Assembly (NCBI GenBank): GCA_015277795.1
Contig: CP063848.1
Location: 5,022,001 to 5,086,000, forward strand
From: Massilia sp. UMI-21
GTDB taxonomy: Bacteria; Pseudomonadota; Gammaproteobacteria; Burkholderiales; Burkholderiaceae_D
Direction of reading: 5' to 3'
DNA: 64,000 nucleotides
Part shown: positions 19,132-28,508 of the stretch, in pieces
How the letters are laid out: every line of letters starts with the position of its first letter
Position numbering within the stretch: the first letter of the stretch is position 1
Translations under genes and position numbers: made by a program
The notes under the pieces: generated by a model
Told to the model about the DNA's origin: nothing
Databases searched by the model: none
Seen by the model: the letters and a program-made list of their open reading frames with translations, nothing else

Positions 19132-19980
19132 ATGAGCGCTTACCTGCAGGGTCAGGATCCGGCCGCCAACGATGCCCCGAAACCCGTCCGCAAGGCCGTC
19201 ACCGCGCCCGCGCTGCTGGCCATGCGCGCCGCCGGCGACAAGATCGCCATGCTGACCGCCTACGACGCCAGCTTCGCCTCGCTGATGGACCGCTGCGGGG
19301 TCGACGTGCTCTTGATCGGCGATTCGCTGGGCATGGTCTGCGCCGGCCACGATTCGACGCTGCCGGTGACGGTGCCCGATGTGGCCTACCACACGGCCTC
19401 GGTCGCACGCGGCGCCAAGCTGGCGCTGGTGCTGGCCGACATGCCCTTCGGCAGCTACACGACCCCGGTCGAGGCCTACAACAATGCCGTCACCCTGATG
19501 CGCGCCGGCGCCCAGATGGTCAAGATCGAAGGCGGCGCCTGGCTGGCCGAGACGGTGCGCTTCCTGGTCGAGCGCGGCATTCCGGTGTGCGCCCACATCG
19601 GCCTGACGCCGCAGTTCGTGCACGCTTTCGGCGGCTTCAAGGTGCAGGGCAAGACCGACGCCGCGGCCGAGCAATTGAAGGCCGACGCCCTGGCCTTGCA
19701 GGCGGCGGGCGCCGCACTGGTGGTGCTGGAGGCGATTCCGGCCGCACTCGGCAAGGAAGTCACCGAACTGCTGTCGATTCCGACCATCGGCATCGGCGCC
19801 GGCCCGGACTGCTCCGGCCAGGTGCTGGTGATGCACGACCTGCTGGGCGTGTTCCCGGGCCGCAAGGCGCGCTTCGTGCGCAACTTCATGGATGGCCAGA
19901 CCAGCATCGACGCCGCCGTGACGAGCTACGTGGCGGCGGTCAAGGACGGCAGCTTCCCGGCGCCGGAGCACTGCTTCTAA
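19132..19980 (+). CDS. panB: 3-methyl-2-oxobutanoate hydroxymethyltransferase
   Basis: First committed step of pantothenate synthesis: methylene-THF plus alpha-ketoisovalerate gives ketopantoate. The 282-residue TIM barrel has [14 protein letters not shown], the metal-site region [10 protein letters not shown] and GGAWLAETV. An AAAAGGATTTCC ribosome site precedes the ATG. It is 72 bases after folK in the same direction, so folate and pantothenate genes may be coexpressed. No panC is seen next to it. Confidence 0.96.
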   Translation: MSAYLQGQDPAANDAPKPVRKAVTAPALLAMRAAGDKIAMLTAYDASFASLMDRCGVDVLLIGDSLGMVCAGHDSTLPVTVPDVAYHTASVARGAKLALVLADMPFGSYTTPVEAYNNAVTLMRAGAQMVKIEGGAWLAETVRFLVERGIPVCAHIGLTPQFVHAFGGFKVQGKTDAAAEQLKADALALQAAGAALVVLEAIPAALGKEVTELLSIPTIGIGAGPDCSGQVLVMHDLLGVFPGRKARFVRNFMDGQTSIDAAVTSYVAAVKDGSFPAPEHCF

Positions 19981-19989
19981 GGAGACGCC

Positions 19990-20505
19990 ATGGACGGACC
20001 GGCGCCATCATCCACGACCCGTCTGTTCCTGGCCCTGTGGCCCGATCACGGGCTGCGCGATCTGCTGCTGCAGTGGCGCGACGCCTGTGGCTGGCCGCAG
20101 GGCGCCAGCCCCGTCCCGGCCGACAAGCTGCATGTGACGCTGCACTTCCTCGGCAGCCTGCCGAGCGAACGCCTGCCCGAACTGCTGGACGGTGTCGACG
20201 TGCCCTTCGAGCCCTTCCGTCTGGAACTTACCCACGCGACGCTGTGGCACAACGGGATCGCGGTGCTCGAGCCGGAGCGCACGCCGCCGGGGCTGGCCGC
20301 CCTGCATGCGCGTCTGTCGGAGGCGCTGGTGGCCCTCGGCCTGCAGCCGGAAGCGCGCCGCTACCGTCCGCACGTGACGCTGGCGCGCCGCGCAGGCGGC
20401 GCCACGCTGCCCGCACAAGGCGCGCCGGTAGCGTGGGACGTGCGCGGCTATGCGCTGCTCGCGTCAACGGACGGCGTCTACACGATCCTGCGCAGCTACG
20501 GCTAG
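19990..20505 (+). CDS. thpR: RNA 2',3'-cyclic phosphodiesterase
   Basis: 2H phosphoesterase of 171 residues with both catalytic HxT motifs: KLHVTLHFLG (about residues 50-59) and RPHVTLARR (about 125-133). The N-terminal RLFLALWPD is typical of the ThpR/LigT family, which opens 2',3'-cyclic phosphates on RNA ends. An AAGGAGAC ribosome site starts right at the panB stop, implying cotranscription with panB. Confidence 0.92.
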   Translation: MDGPAPSSTTRLFLALWPDHGLRDLLLQWRDACGWPQGASPVPADKLHVTLHFLGSLPSERLPELLDGVDVPFEPFRLELTHATLWHNGIAVLEPERTPPGLAALHARLSEALVALGLQPEARRYRPHVTLARRAGGATLPAQGAPVAWDVRGYALLASTDGVYTILRSYG

Positions 20506-20619
20506 GGTCCATCTGCATCGCATGCCGGCGCTGAACGCGCGGTCGGCCGAGCCGACCACCCTACGCAAATTCGCTATCCCGTGCCCGGCATCCGTCAGAC
20601 AGCGCAGCGCCAGCCGAAC

Positions 20620-20996
20620 TTATTTCGGGCGGTGCACGGCGCAGAGCTTGTTCCCGTCCGGATCGCGCACGTAGGCCAGGTACAGGCTTCCCATGCTGCC
20701 CTCGCGCAGGCCGGGCGGGTCTTCGCAGGTGCTGCCGCATCATGGAACTGCCGCACCTGCTCGGGCGAACTGCACTTGAAACCGATGGTGCCGCCGTTGG
20801 CGCAGCGCGCGGCGTCGCCATTGATCGGCTCCGAGACGCCGAAGCTGCCGCCCTCGTGCCGATAGAACAGGCGGGCTTGGCCGGTCGGCGCCTTGTTCTC
20901 GACGGGCTCTCCCACACCGAGCGTGCCCAGTACCGCGTTATAGAAACGCTTCGAGCGCGCGATATCGTTCGACCCTACCATGACGTGACTGAACAT
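20620..20996 (-). pseudogene. Frameshifted VOC (glyoxalase-like) family gene
   Basis: The start (MFSHVMVGSNDIARSKRFYN) and middle match VOC/glyoxalase-bleomycin-resistance relatives. After FHDAA (near 20725-20740) the original frame drifts into a low-complexity, non-family sequence. A different frame resumes the family ending: CEDPPGLREGSMGSLYLAY, then RDPDGNKLCAVHRPK and a stop at 20620. The two parts do not join in one frame, and a few residues of the usual linker seem missing. This fits a small deletion (about 13 bases by inference) or a sequencing error. Confidence 0.75.
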
Positions 20997-21228
20997 CCTT
21001 GTTCCTCCTGTGCGTTGCATGCGAATGGGGTGCTGCCGCCGCGAGTATAACCGGCTCTTTCGTTCGTGCCGGACGCCGCGGCGCGGCGCATGCAGACAGG
21101 GTGCATACCCATCTGAGTTCCCCCTCGGGAGGGGGCGGTAATCGCACGATGCCCATGCCAGAATGTTTCTCATCGGGCGAGGCATGTGACCGTCGCCACT
21201 CGACGAACCGAACGCTCTGGAGCACAGC

Positions 21229-23955
21229 ATGGCCAACTACGAAACCGCAATCCAACAACTGTACGTCGCCTACTACAACCGCCCCGCCGATCCGGCCGGG
21301 CTGGCATACTGGCAGGGCGTCGTCGCATCCCAGGGCGGCGACACGGCCGCCGTCTCCGCCGCCTTCGCCTCCTCGGATGAATACGTGTCGGTCTACGGCG
21401 GCAAGGACAACCGCACCGTGGTCAACACCGTCTACCGCAACCTGTTCGGACGCGACGGCGAGCCGGCAGGCCTCGACTACTGGGCCAAGACGCTCGACGA
21501 CCACCAGATCACGGTGGACGGCGTGGTCACCGCCATTGCAGGCGGCGCACAGGGCGCGGACCTGGTCGCCTTCCAGAACAAGGTCAAGTTTGCGACCGGC
21601 TTCACCGGCGTGCTGGACCTGCATCCCGAAAGCGCCGCCTACAACGGTAGCGACGCGCTGGCATTCGCCAAGCAGCTGACGTCGGCCGTCACCACCGACG
21701 CATCGCTGGCGACGGCGCTCGCCAGGCTGGACGCGTCGGCCGCGGACTTTGTCGCGGCGAGCAAGGCGCCGATCATGTTCACCCTGAGCGCCAATGCCGA
21801 TAGCGGCCTTGCCTTCAAGGGCGGCGGCGGCGACGACGTCTACCACGCCAACGCCGCCACCTTCTCGGCCAACGACAGCATCGACGGCGGCGGCGGCCGC
21901 AACGCGCTGCTCGTCATGGACGAGGGCAGCTTACTTGCGGCCACCCCGCCGGCCGGGGCGACGCTGACCAATATCCAGGAACTCGTCATCGGCACGGGGG
22001 GCGCGGTCGGCAATGCCGGCGCCTACGACCTGTCGGCGTTCGCCGACCTGCAGCAGGTAGCCATCGATGCCGGCGGCGCCGTCAACGTCAAGGTCGGCGA
22101 CAAGGTCGAGCTCAACGTCCAGACCAGCAGCGGCGCCATCACCACGCATGGCGGTCACACGGTGTACACCAGCGGCAACACCGCCGCAGCCACGTTCACC
22201 GGCAATGCGCTCACCACCGTCGGCCTGGCCAACACCAACCAGGCCGCGACCATCAACAACAGCACGGCGGACCACAGCCTGGCCCTGCACCTGAACGGCG
22301 TCGGCAACGGCGCGACGGTCACGGATAGCGCGGCCAGGACCCTCAACCTGAAGGTCGGCAGCGGGGAAGACGGCGCCGGATCAAACGTCAACCTGGCCGC
22401 CGCCAAGGCCACCGCACTGAATATCGACAACGCCAGCGTCCTCCAGCTGACCACCACCGCGCTGGCGGCGGACGACAAGCTGGCGGCCATGCGCCTGGCC
22501 AGCGCAGGCGAGTTCAGCGCCGACGTCTCGGGTATCGCCTCCCTGACGACCATCGACGCCTCGCAGTCGAGCGGTGCGAACACGCTCACCGTGGCCAGCG
22601 CGGCAGGCCTGGCGGTCAAGGGCGGCTCGGGCGTGGACAAGCTCACCATGCTCGGAGCCCTGGCGAATAACGCGGTGGTCGATCTCGGCGCCGGCAACGA
22701 CCACTACGACTTCGTCCAGCTCGCCCTGAGCGGCGCCAAGGTCGACGGCGGCGCCGGCCTCGATACCATCGTGATCAAGGATGCCGCCCTGCTCGGCACC
22801 TCCGGCACCCCGGTCTACAGCAACTTCGAGACCCTCGACTTCTCGAGCGGCAAGGGCAGCTATGACCTCGACCGGGTCGGCAGCGTCACCACCCTGCATA
22901 CCCACGCACGCCTGAACGGCCCGGTGAGCTTCACCAACGGCAGGGCCGACTCGACCATCGAGATGGTGAGCCAGGACCTCAACCTCGACCTCGCCGGCAA
23001 GCCGGCCGACCAGTTGGTGATCGGCGCCGACATCAAGTTCACCATGAAGGATGCCTCCGGCAGCAACGACAGGCTGAGCATCAGCATGACCGCGAACGAC
23101 GCCGGCGCCGAAGGCAGGATCACCGGCCAGGTCCAGGCCAACACGGTCGAGACCAGCGGCATCGAGACGATTGCCCTCCATTCCACCGTCGACAAGCTCG
23201 AAGCCGACAACCCGGCCACGCCCGGCAACGAAGCCCGGGTCGCGGCCGACTACGTCAACAGCTTCTCCTACCTGCGCGCCGCGGGCAGCAAGACGCTCCA
23301 GGTGACGGGCGACGCCAGCGTGGACATCGCGCGGGTCTATTCGGACACGCTCACGACCATCGACGCCTCCGGCTCGAGCGGCAACATCTACATCGACGGC
23401 GTCGGCCGCAGCGCCGGCGCGGCCAAGACGGCGCTGACCTACATCGGCAGCCAGGGCGTCGACGTGTGCCAGGCCACCGATACCGGCGTGGTCTTCCAGG
23501 GCAACGCCGGCAAGGACGAGGTGCTGCTGTACCGTTACGAGCAGATCCAGGACGTCATCAAGTTCACCAAGGCCAGCGATTCGCAGCTGGTCTGGGCCAC
23601 CCAGAACAGCAAGCAGGTCAGCGGCTTCGACACGGTCTTCGACTTCCAGGTCGGGGTGGACAAGATCGACCTGTCCGGCCTGCACCTGGCGGCCGGCGCC
23701 AACCGGGATGGCTTTGCCAGGCTTGCCGTGGCTTCGAACACCGACCACATCCTGCAATCGACGCTCAAGGATGGCGTCGGCGTGTTCAACGACAACGGCA
23801 CCAACCGCTCGGTCGCCTTCGCCATGTGGGGCGCCAAGGATGGCTGGATGCTGGTGGACGTCAACGGCGACGGCAACTACACCAGCGACACCGACATGGT
23901 GTTCGCCATGTACGGCACCACGGGGGTGCCGACGATGAGCGACTTCATCTTCTGA
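21229..23955 (+). CDS. Large DUF4214/RTX-like surface or secreted protein
   Basis: A 908-residue acidic, Ala/Gly/Asp-rich protein without an N-terminal signal. Residues 1-115 hold two DUF4214-type repeats (IQQLYVAYYNRPADPAGLAYW and TVYRNLFGRDGEPAGLDYW). A long Asn/Thr/Gly-rich beta-repeat region follows, with calcium-loop-like pieces such as GGGDDVY. The end has FDTVFDFQVGVDKIDLSGL, DVNGDGNYTSDTDM and a closing MSDFIF, features of type I-secreted proteins. It is probably an exported adhesin or S-layer-like protein. A GGAGCACAGC ribosome site sets the start. No ABC exporter genes are adjacent. Confidence 0.82.
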   Translation: MANYETAIQQLYVAYYNRPADPAGLAYWQGVVASQGGDTAAVSAAFASSDEYVSVYGGKDNRTVVNTVYRNLFGRDGEPAGLDYWAKTLDDHQITVDGVVTAIAGGAQGADLVAFQNKVKFATGFTGVLDLHPESAAYNGSDALAFAKQLTSAVTTDASLATALARLDASAADFVAASKAPIMFTLSANADSGLAFKGGGGDDVYHANAATFSANDSIDGGGGRNALLVMDEGSLLAATPPAGATLTNIQELVIGTGGAVGNAGAYDLSAFADLQQVAIDAGGAVNVKVGDKVELNVQTSSGAITTHGGHTVYTSGNTAAATFTGNALTTVGLANTNQAATINNSTADHSLALHLNGVGNGATVTDSAARTLNLKVGSGEDGAGSNVNLAAAKATALNIDNASVLQLTTTALAADDKLAAMRLASAGEFSADVSGIASLTTIDASQSSGANTLTVASAAGLAVKGGSGVDKLTMLGALANNAVVDLGAGNDHYDFVQLALSGAKVDGGAGLDTIVIKDAALLGTSGTPVYSNFETLDFSSGKGSYDLDRVGSVTTLHTHARLNGPVSFTNGRADSTIEMVSQDLNLDLAGKPADQLVIGADIKFTMKDASGSNDRLSISMTANDAGAEGRITGQVQANTVETSGIETIALHSTVDKLEADNPATPGNEARVAADYVNSFSYLRAAGSKTLQVTGDASVDIARVYSDTLTTIDASGSSGNIYIDGVGRSAGAAKTALTYIGSQGVDVCQATDTGVVFQGNAGKDEVLLYRYEQIQDVIKFTKASDSQLVWATQNSKQVSGFDTVFDFQVGVDKIDLSGLHLAAGANRDGFARLAVASNTDHILQSTLKDGVGVFNDNGTNRSVAFAMWGAKDGWMLVDVNGDGNYTSDTDMVFAMYGTTGVPTMSDFIF

Positions 23956-23969
23956 TCTTCCGCCAGTCG

Positions 23970-23998
23970 AAAAAAAACCGCCTGCGCATGCAGGCGGT
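23970..23998 (-). terminator. Terminator of the PA-domain protease operon
   Basis: Stem ACCGCCTGC/GCAGGCGGT with loop GCAT. Seven or eight T follow on the minus strand, 24 bases after the protease stop. It lies between two convergent genes. Confidence 0.82.
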
Positions 23999-24021
23999 TC
24001 GGGTTCGTGCGGAGGCGGCGA

Positions 24022-25458
24022 TTACCAGCCGATGTCCTTGAACAGTTCCAGCGTCAGGTCGGTCGGCGCCGTGACCGAGTGGGTCAGGTCGGCATTGATC
24101 GACGGCTCCATCAGCTGGTTGCGGGTCGCGGTGGTGTTGTAGTGCGACACCGACGAACCCGGCTGGTAAGGATCAGGCGTGAACATCGTGATGCGGCGCT
24201 GCGCATCGGCGCCCGAGATCGCGCTCTTGGAACGCTCGAACTTGGCCACGGTACCGTTGGCATTGCCGTTCGGCTTGGTCAGGCTGGCGGCGATCAGGGC
24301 GCCGTCGGCCTGCGTCACGCGCAGCGACGGGATGGTGACCGACGGATCGGCGCCGCCCATGCCGGTGACCGGGCCCGGTGCGTTGTCGGCCACGATCACG
24401 CCGATCGCGCCGGCGTCCTGGGCGTTCTTGACCTTGACCGTGAAGCCGCAGGTGCCGCGGCTGACCAGGGCGATCTTGCGGCGCACCGCCTGGGTGTTGG
24501 CGGCGTTGAACGGCGTGCAGGCCGAGCCCGGGCTGTCCGCCTGCAGGGCGACCTGGGCGATCTGCCCGGTGAGCGGCGACTTGTCGATCGCGGGGCCGAA
24601 CGCGGCTTCGCCCACCGCATACAGGTCGCCGCCCGGCGAACCGGCGCCGGCGCCGATCACGCGCAGCTGCGGCGTGGCCGTGAGCACCGACGGCACCGCC
24701 GCGGTCACGCGCGGGCCGGTCCAGGACAGGCCGGACGGCTTGAGCGACGATGCGGCACGTTCGGCATTGGTCATGTCGACCCACAGCTTGTTGGTCGTGT
24801 TGTCGAGCAGGTAGTGGTCCCAGGCCGACGGGTAGCCGGCAAGCTGGGAACCGCTGGCGCCATTGGTGAAGGTCTGGAAGCCCAGGCCGTGGCCCATTTC
24901 GTGCAGCAGGGTGGCGACGAAGTCGATGTTGCTGCCTTCGTTGGCGTCCAGGCCGAGGTAGAACGCGCTGCCGGCCAGGCAGTTCGACTTGCCCAGTTCG
25001 GAGTTGAACCTGGCGTTGATCTGCGGCCCCGGGGTATCCGAGATTTCGCTGCCGTACAGCTTGTTGGCCAGTGCGTACGAATACAGGGTGCCGGCCTTCG
25101 GCGCGCCGGGGAAGTCGGCGAACACCTGGGTGGCGCCGGCGCTGCCCAGCACGGCGCTGGTGGCGGTGCAGGACAGCGGAATGAACTGCGCGTTGATGAC
25201 GATCGGCACCGAACTGGTCAGGGTGGCGCCCCAGATGTTGGCCGCGTGCTTGAACGCGATCAGGCGTTGCTCGCCGAGGGTGGTGCCGATGTTGCCGCCG
25301 ACCGGCGTGGCCGGCGTCGTGTCGTTGAAGCCGACACCCGGCGCATTCAGGTTGTTGATCACGATCTGGGCAGCTGCCTGGGCCGAGCCCGACGCGCCGC
25401 ATGCCAGGGCCAGGGCCGCGGCCACCAGGGTCAGGCTTGGGCGCTTATTGAACTTCAT
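24022..25458 (-). CDS. Secreted PA-domain zinc metalloprotease
   Basis: Exported protein of 478 residues with a Sec signal ending near SAQA (residue 28). A zincin motif, HEMGHGLGF, starts at His186; catalytic Glu187 and His190 are present. The position where a metzincin would have its third His is occupied by Thr, so the third ligand must be elsewhere. A PA (protease-associated) insert follows (about residues 270-400, with GTCGFTVKVKNAQDAGAIGV). The C-terminus ends TLELFKDIGW. The small secreted gene just upstream overlaps its start by 14 bases, so both are cotranscribed. Confidence 0.83.
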   Translation of the reverse strand: MKFNKRPSLTLVAAALALACGASGSAQAAAQIVINNLNAPGVGFNDTTPATPVGGNIGTTLGEQRLIAFKHAANIWGATLTSSVPIVINAQFIPLSCTATSAVLGSAGATQVFADFPGAPKAGTLYSYALANKLYGSEISDTPGPQINARFNSELGKSNCLAGSAFYLGLDANEGSNIDFVATLLHEMGHGLGFQTFTNGASGSQLAGYPSAWDHYLLDNTTNKLWVDMTNAERAASSLKPSGLSWTGPRVTAAVPSVLTATPQLRVIGAGAGSPGGDLYAVGEAAFGPAIDKSPLTGQIAQVALQADSPGSACTPFNAANTQAVRRKIALVSRGTCGFTVKVKNAQDAGAIGVIVADNAPGPVTGMGGADPSVTIPSLRVTQADGALIAASLTKPNGNANGTVAKFERSKSAISGADAQRRITMFTPDPYQPGSSVSHYNTTATRNQLMEPSINADLTHSVTAPTDLTLELFKDIGW

Positions 25459-25867
25459 GCTGGTGCTCCTTCGATTGCGTGGACACTGGGCTGCTCAGGT
25501 TGGATTCGGCGGCGCTCTTGCCGTGGACGCATTCGCGTTCGAGCTTGCCGTCCGCGGTGCGGTGCACGACCGAGTACATGATCGACTCTTCGTCGACGTG
25601 GGCTGCCACGATGCCGTTCTGCTGCAGGCGCGCGACGCCGGTCGCCGGGGCACCGGCGGCCTGGCGCTCGGCCTTGCGTGCGGCCTGCGCAGCCTTGCGC
25701 TGCTCGTTCAATTCCTTGACTTCGGCGGCGGTGGCGTTGCGGAGCTTGCCGGTGACACGGTCCTTGGCAACGGTCTGGCCTTCCTGCCCGGCAGCGAAGG
25801 CCGAACCGGCGAGCGCCAGCGCCGCAATGGCGACGACGCTACGCAGTGTGAACACGGGAGTGTGCAT
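25445..25867 (-). CDS. Small secreted protein, partner of the PA-domain protease
   Basis: A 140-residue protein with a clear signal peptide (cleavage near SAFA, residue 25) and a highly charged helical middle (EVKELNEQRKAAQAARKAERQ). Its C-terminal part is GIVAAHVDEESIMYSVVHR. No known domain is recognised. The gene precedes and overlaps the protease gene by 14 bases. That tight coupling suggests a chaperone, inhibitor or accessory of the protease; this is inference from position only. Confidence 0.75.
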   Translation of the reverse strand: MHTPVFTLRSVVAIAALALAGSAFAAGQEGQTVAKDRVTGKLRNATAAEVKELNEQRKAAQAARKAERQAAGAPATGVARLQQNGIVAAHVDEESIMYSVVHRTADGKLERECVHGKSAAESNLSSPVSTQSKEHQHEVQ

Positions 25868-26143
25868 GTTGTCTTGTCTCTCAGAGAAATGTACTTCGAT
25901 CGGTGCATCTTTCTATCCCCGACGGTAGAGCCGGTTGGCAGGAACTATATCCTTGGAGACAATGAGACTGCTCAATAGTTGTTAAAAATATTGTATCGTT
26001 CTGCGTGTCGACATGCATATATTGTTCGGCTTCTCCTGTGAAAACACGAACTCTGACGCAGTTTTGCTGCGTTGTATTTTTCTCGCATGGGGGCCAGGCG
26101 CTTGCGAATGCGGTCGTCCGCGTGATACGGAGCGGAGCCCGGT
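25868..26143. other. Intergenic promoter region, AT-rich
   Basis: About 275 bases between the protease operon and the GNAT gene, visibly AT-richer than its surroundings. It should hold the promoter for the minus-strand secreted pair. A small stem (ACGCAG/CTGCGT, around 26057-26073) followed by a T-rich stretch on the plus strand is present, but no plus-strand gene ends here. No gene seen. Confidence 0.5.
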
Positions 26144-26641
26144 CTACACGGACAATGTCTTGCGCATGCGCGCGTTACGCAGTGCGACACCGCGTACGAC
26201 CGGGACCTGCTCGCTGTCGAGGCGAAAGCCGGCATGCCGGAAGAATGGCTGCGCAGTCAGGCTCACATCGGCACACAGTTCGCCGATCTCCAGGGACCGT
26301 GCCACCTCGTGCAGATGGCGCATCAGCGCCGCGCCGACACCCTGGCCGGCGTATTCGGCCGCCACGAAGAACTGGTCGATGTAGCCCGATGGCTGCAGGT
26401 CGGCGAAGCCGGCCGGGCGGCCGTCGACCTCGGCCACCCACGGACGGTTCGCACGGATGCGGGCGTTCCACTGCATGCGCCAGGCGGCGTCGGCGGCCGC
26501 CGGCGCCCATGCCTCGATCTGCTCGGACGTGTAGTCGCGGCTGGCCAGGCCGCGCACGGAAGACTGGAAGACGGCCAGTAATGCGTCTTCTTCGCCGCTG
26601 GCGACAGGACGGATGTGCATGGTATCGATCCCAAAACGCAT
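26144..26641 (-). CDS. GNAT family N-acetyltransferase
   Basis: Cytoplasmic acyl-CoA transferase of 165 residues. The acetyl-CoA binding motif is present: DQFFVAAEYAGQGVGAALM (Q/R-x-x-G-x-G/A form). The substrate is unknown. The longer ATG is used because AGGA lies 5 bases before it; homologues often begin at the internal MHIRPV seven codons later. Monocistronic. Confidence 0.85.
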   Translation of the reverse strand: MRFGIDTMHIRPVASGEEDALLAVFQSSVRGLASRDYTSEQIEAWAPAAADAAWRMQWNARIRANRPWVAEVDGRPAGFADLQPSGYIDQFFVAAEYAGQGVGAALMRHLHEVARSLEIGELCADVSLTAQPFFRHAGFRLDSEQVPVVRGVALRNARMRKTLSV

Positions 26642-26798
26642 GATTATCCTACGGCCGCCCCCCGGCGATGCCGGCGCCCGTCGCGGTCGCGATCCCGGCA
26701 GCGATCGGTGCTGTCATGCATACAACAATCGGGCGCTTCTGCCGTATGCGGCTTGCCAAGAAGTTGCTAAACTTCATCTACTTCAGTACGAGAACATC

Positions 26799-28391
26799 AT
26801 GGACAAGTCCGCTGCCATCCTCATCGTCGACGATTACCTCCTGATCCGCACCCACGTGCGCCAGGTGCTGGCGGAACTCGGCTTCCTGAACGTGTTCCAG
26901 GCCGATAACGGCAAGACTGCGCAAGACCTCATGCGCAAGCAGCAGATCGACATCGTGGTCGGCGACTGGGGCATGCCGGTCATGAGCGGCATCGACCTGC
27001 TCAAGTGGATGCGCACCGATCACCGCTACACCGGCACGCCGTTCATGATGCTCACTGCGGAAGCCAACCCGCAGTCGGTGCGCACTGCGCTGCAGGCCGG
27101 CGTGAACGCGTACATGATCAAGCCCTTCACGGTGCACAGCTTCGCCTGCAAGTTCATGGGCATGCTGGGCGTGCCACTGGAGAGCGCACCCGGCCCGTTC
27201 GCGCGCCCGCATTCGGCGGCGCCCGCGCCAGCCCCGACGCCGGCGCCGGCTGCGGCCCCCGCGCCCGCCCTGCTGCCCGAATCGAACGTGATCGGCCTGG
27301 ATGCGCCGATCGCCGAGCGGGTGAAAAAATCGACGGTGCTGATCGTGGACGACATCCCCACCAACATCGAGGTGCTGGCCGGCGTGCTGAAGGACGAGTA
27401 TGCGATCAAGGTGGCGATCAGCGGCAGGAAGGCGCTCGAGATCGCGGATGCCTTCCACATCGACCTGATCCTGCTCGACATCATGATGCCGGTCATGGAC
27501 GGCTTCGAGACCTGCCGCCGGCTGAAGGCCAATCCGAAGACGGCGCACATCCCGATCATCTTCCTGTCGGCGCGCGACGGCACCGAGGACGTGGTCGCCG
27601 GCCTGCGCCTGGGCGCGGTGGACTACGTGTCCAAGCCGGCCGATCCGACCATCCTGAAGGCGCGCCTGTCGGCGCACCTGCTGCTGGCCACCGCCATGCA
27701 GGACGTCAAGCGCCAGAACGAACTGCTGATCGAGAACGCGCGCCTGCGCGAGGACGTCGAGCGCATCACGCGCCACGACCTCAAAAGCCCGATCGCCGTG
27801 GCCCTGCACGGCAGTCAGGCGCTGCTGGCCGGCCCGCTCACGCAAGCTCAGCGCGAGCAGGCGCACATGATCGAGACCGCGGCCGAGAACGCGCTCGAGA
27901 TGATCAACCGCAGCCTCGACGTCTACAAGATGGAACAAGGCAGCTACCAGCCGGCGCTGCAAGCCTTCGACCTGGGCGAGATGCTGGCCCGGGTTTGCCA
28001 GCAGATGCGCTTTGCCTTCGACGGCGACGAGGTCCAGGTCGCCTACGACAAACCGGAGGGCGTCACCTGCCTGGGTGAGCCGCTGCTGTGCTACTCGCTG
28101 TTCAACAACGTGCTGAAGAACGCGATCGAGGCCTCGCCCCCGGGCGGCCGGGTCAGCGTGGGCATCGCGCCGGGCTACGGCAAGCTGCACGTCACGATCG
28201 ACAACGCCGGCGAGGTGCCGCCGGCGGCGCGCGAGCGCTTCTTCGAGAAGTACGCCCCATCGGGCAAGATCGGCGGCAACGGCCTGGGCACCTACTCGGT
28301 CCGCCTGATGGCCGAAGTGCAGGGCGGCAGCGCGAGCATGGACACCGGCCATGGCCGCACCCGGCTGACCATCACCCTGCCCTGCCCCTGA
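26799..28391 (+). CDS. Hybrid two-receiver histidine kinase (REC-REC-HisKA-HATPase)
   Basis: Soluble signalling protein of 530 residues with no membrane segment. The first receiver has ILIVDDYLLIRTHV and the phospho-acceptor region VVGDWGMPVMSG, close to CheY. A long Pro/Ala linker (residues about 135-165) leads to the second receiver (VLIVDDIPTN, ILLDIMMPVMDG, VSKPADP). The kinase part has the H-box RHDLKSPIA and the HATPase box GGNGLGTYS. An ATG inside a longer frame is used because the first receiver starts there. It stands alone and has no partner nearby. Confidence 0.88.
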   Translation: MDKSAAILIVDDYLLIRTHVRQVLAELGFLNVFQADNGKTAQDLMRKQQIDIVVGDWGMPVMSGIDLLKWMRTDHRYTGTPFMMLTAEANPQSVRTALQAGVNAYMIKPFTVHSFACKFMGMLGVPLESAPGPFARPHSAAPAPAPTPAPAAAPAPALLPESNVIGLDAPIAERVKKSTVLIVDDIPTNIEVLAGVLKDEYAIKVAISGRKALEIADAFHIDLILLDIMMPVMDGFETCRRLKANPKTAHIPIIFLSARDGTEDVVAGLRLGAVDYVSKPADPTILKARLSAHLLLATAMQDVKRQNELLIENARLREDVERITRHDLKSPIAVALHGSQALLAGPLTQAQREQAHMIETAAENALEMINRSLDVYKMEQGSYQPALQAFDLGEMLARVCQQMRFAFDGDEVQVAYDKPEGVTCLGEPLLCYSLFNNVLKNAIEASPPGGRVSVGIAPGYGKLHVTIDNAGEVPPAARERFFEKYAPSGKIGGNGLGTYSVRLMAEVQGGSASMDTGHGRTRLTITLPCP

Positions 28392-28508
28392 GGGGCGATC
28401 GGCGATGCGCCTCGTGGCCGGCGCCGCATTTCCGCATTCAGGATCGCGAATCCCGCAATTCGTGACATGGCCGGCCCATCCCACCCCGAGCAGGGCGATA
28501 CTCGCGCC

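Noticed and set aside
26054..26082. Plus-strand terminator-like hairpin
   Set aside because: No plus-strand gene ends upstream, and the stem is short.
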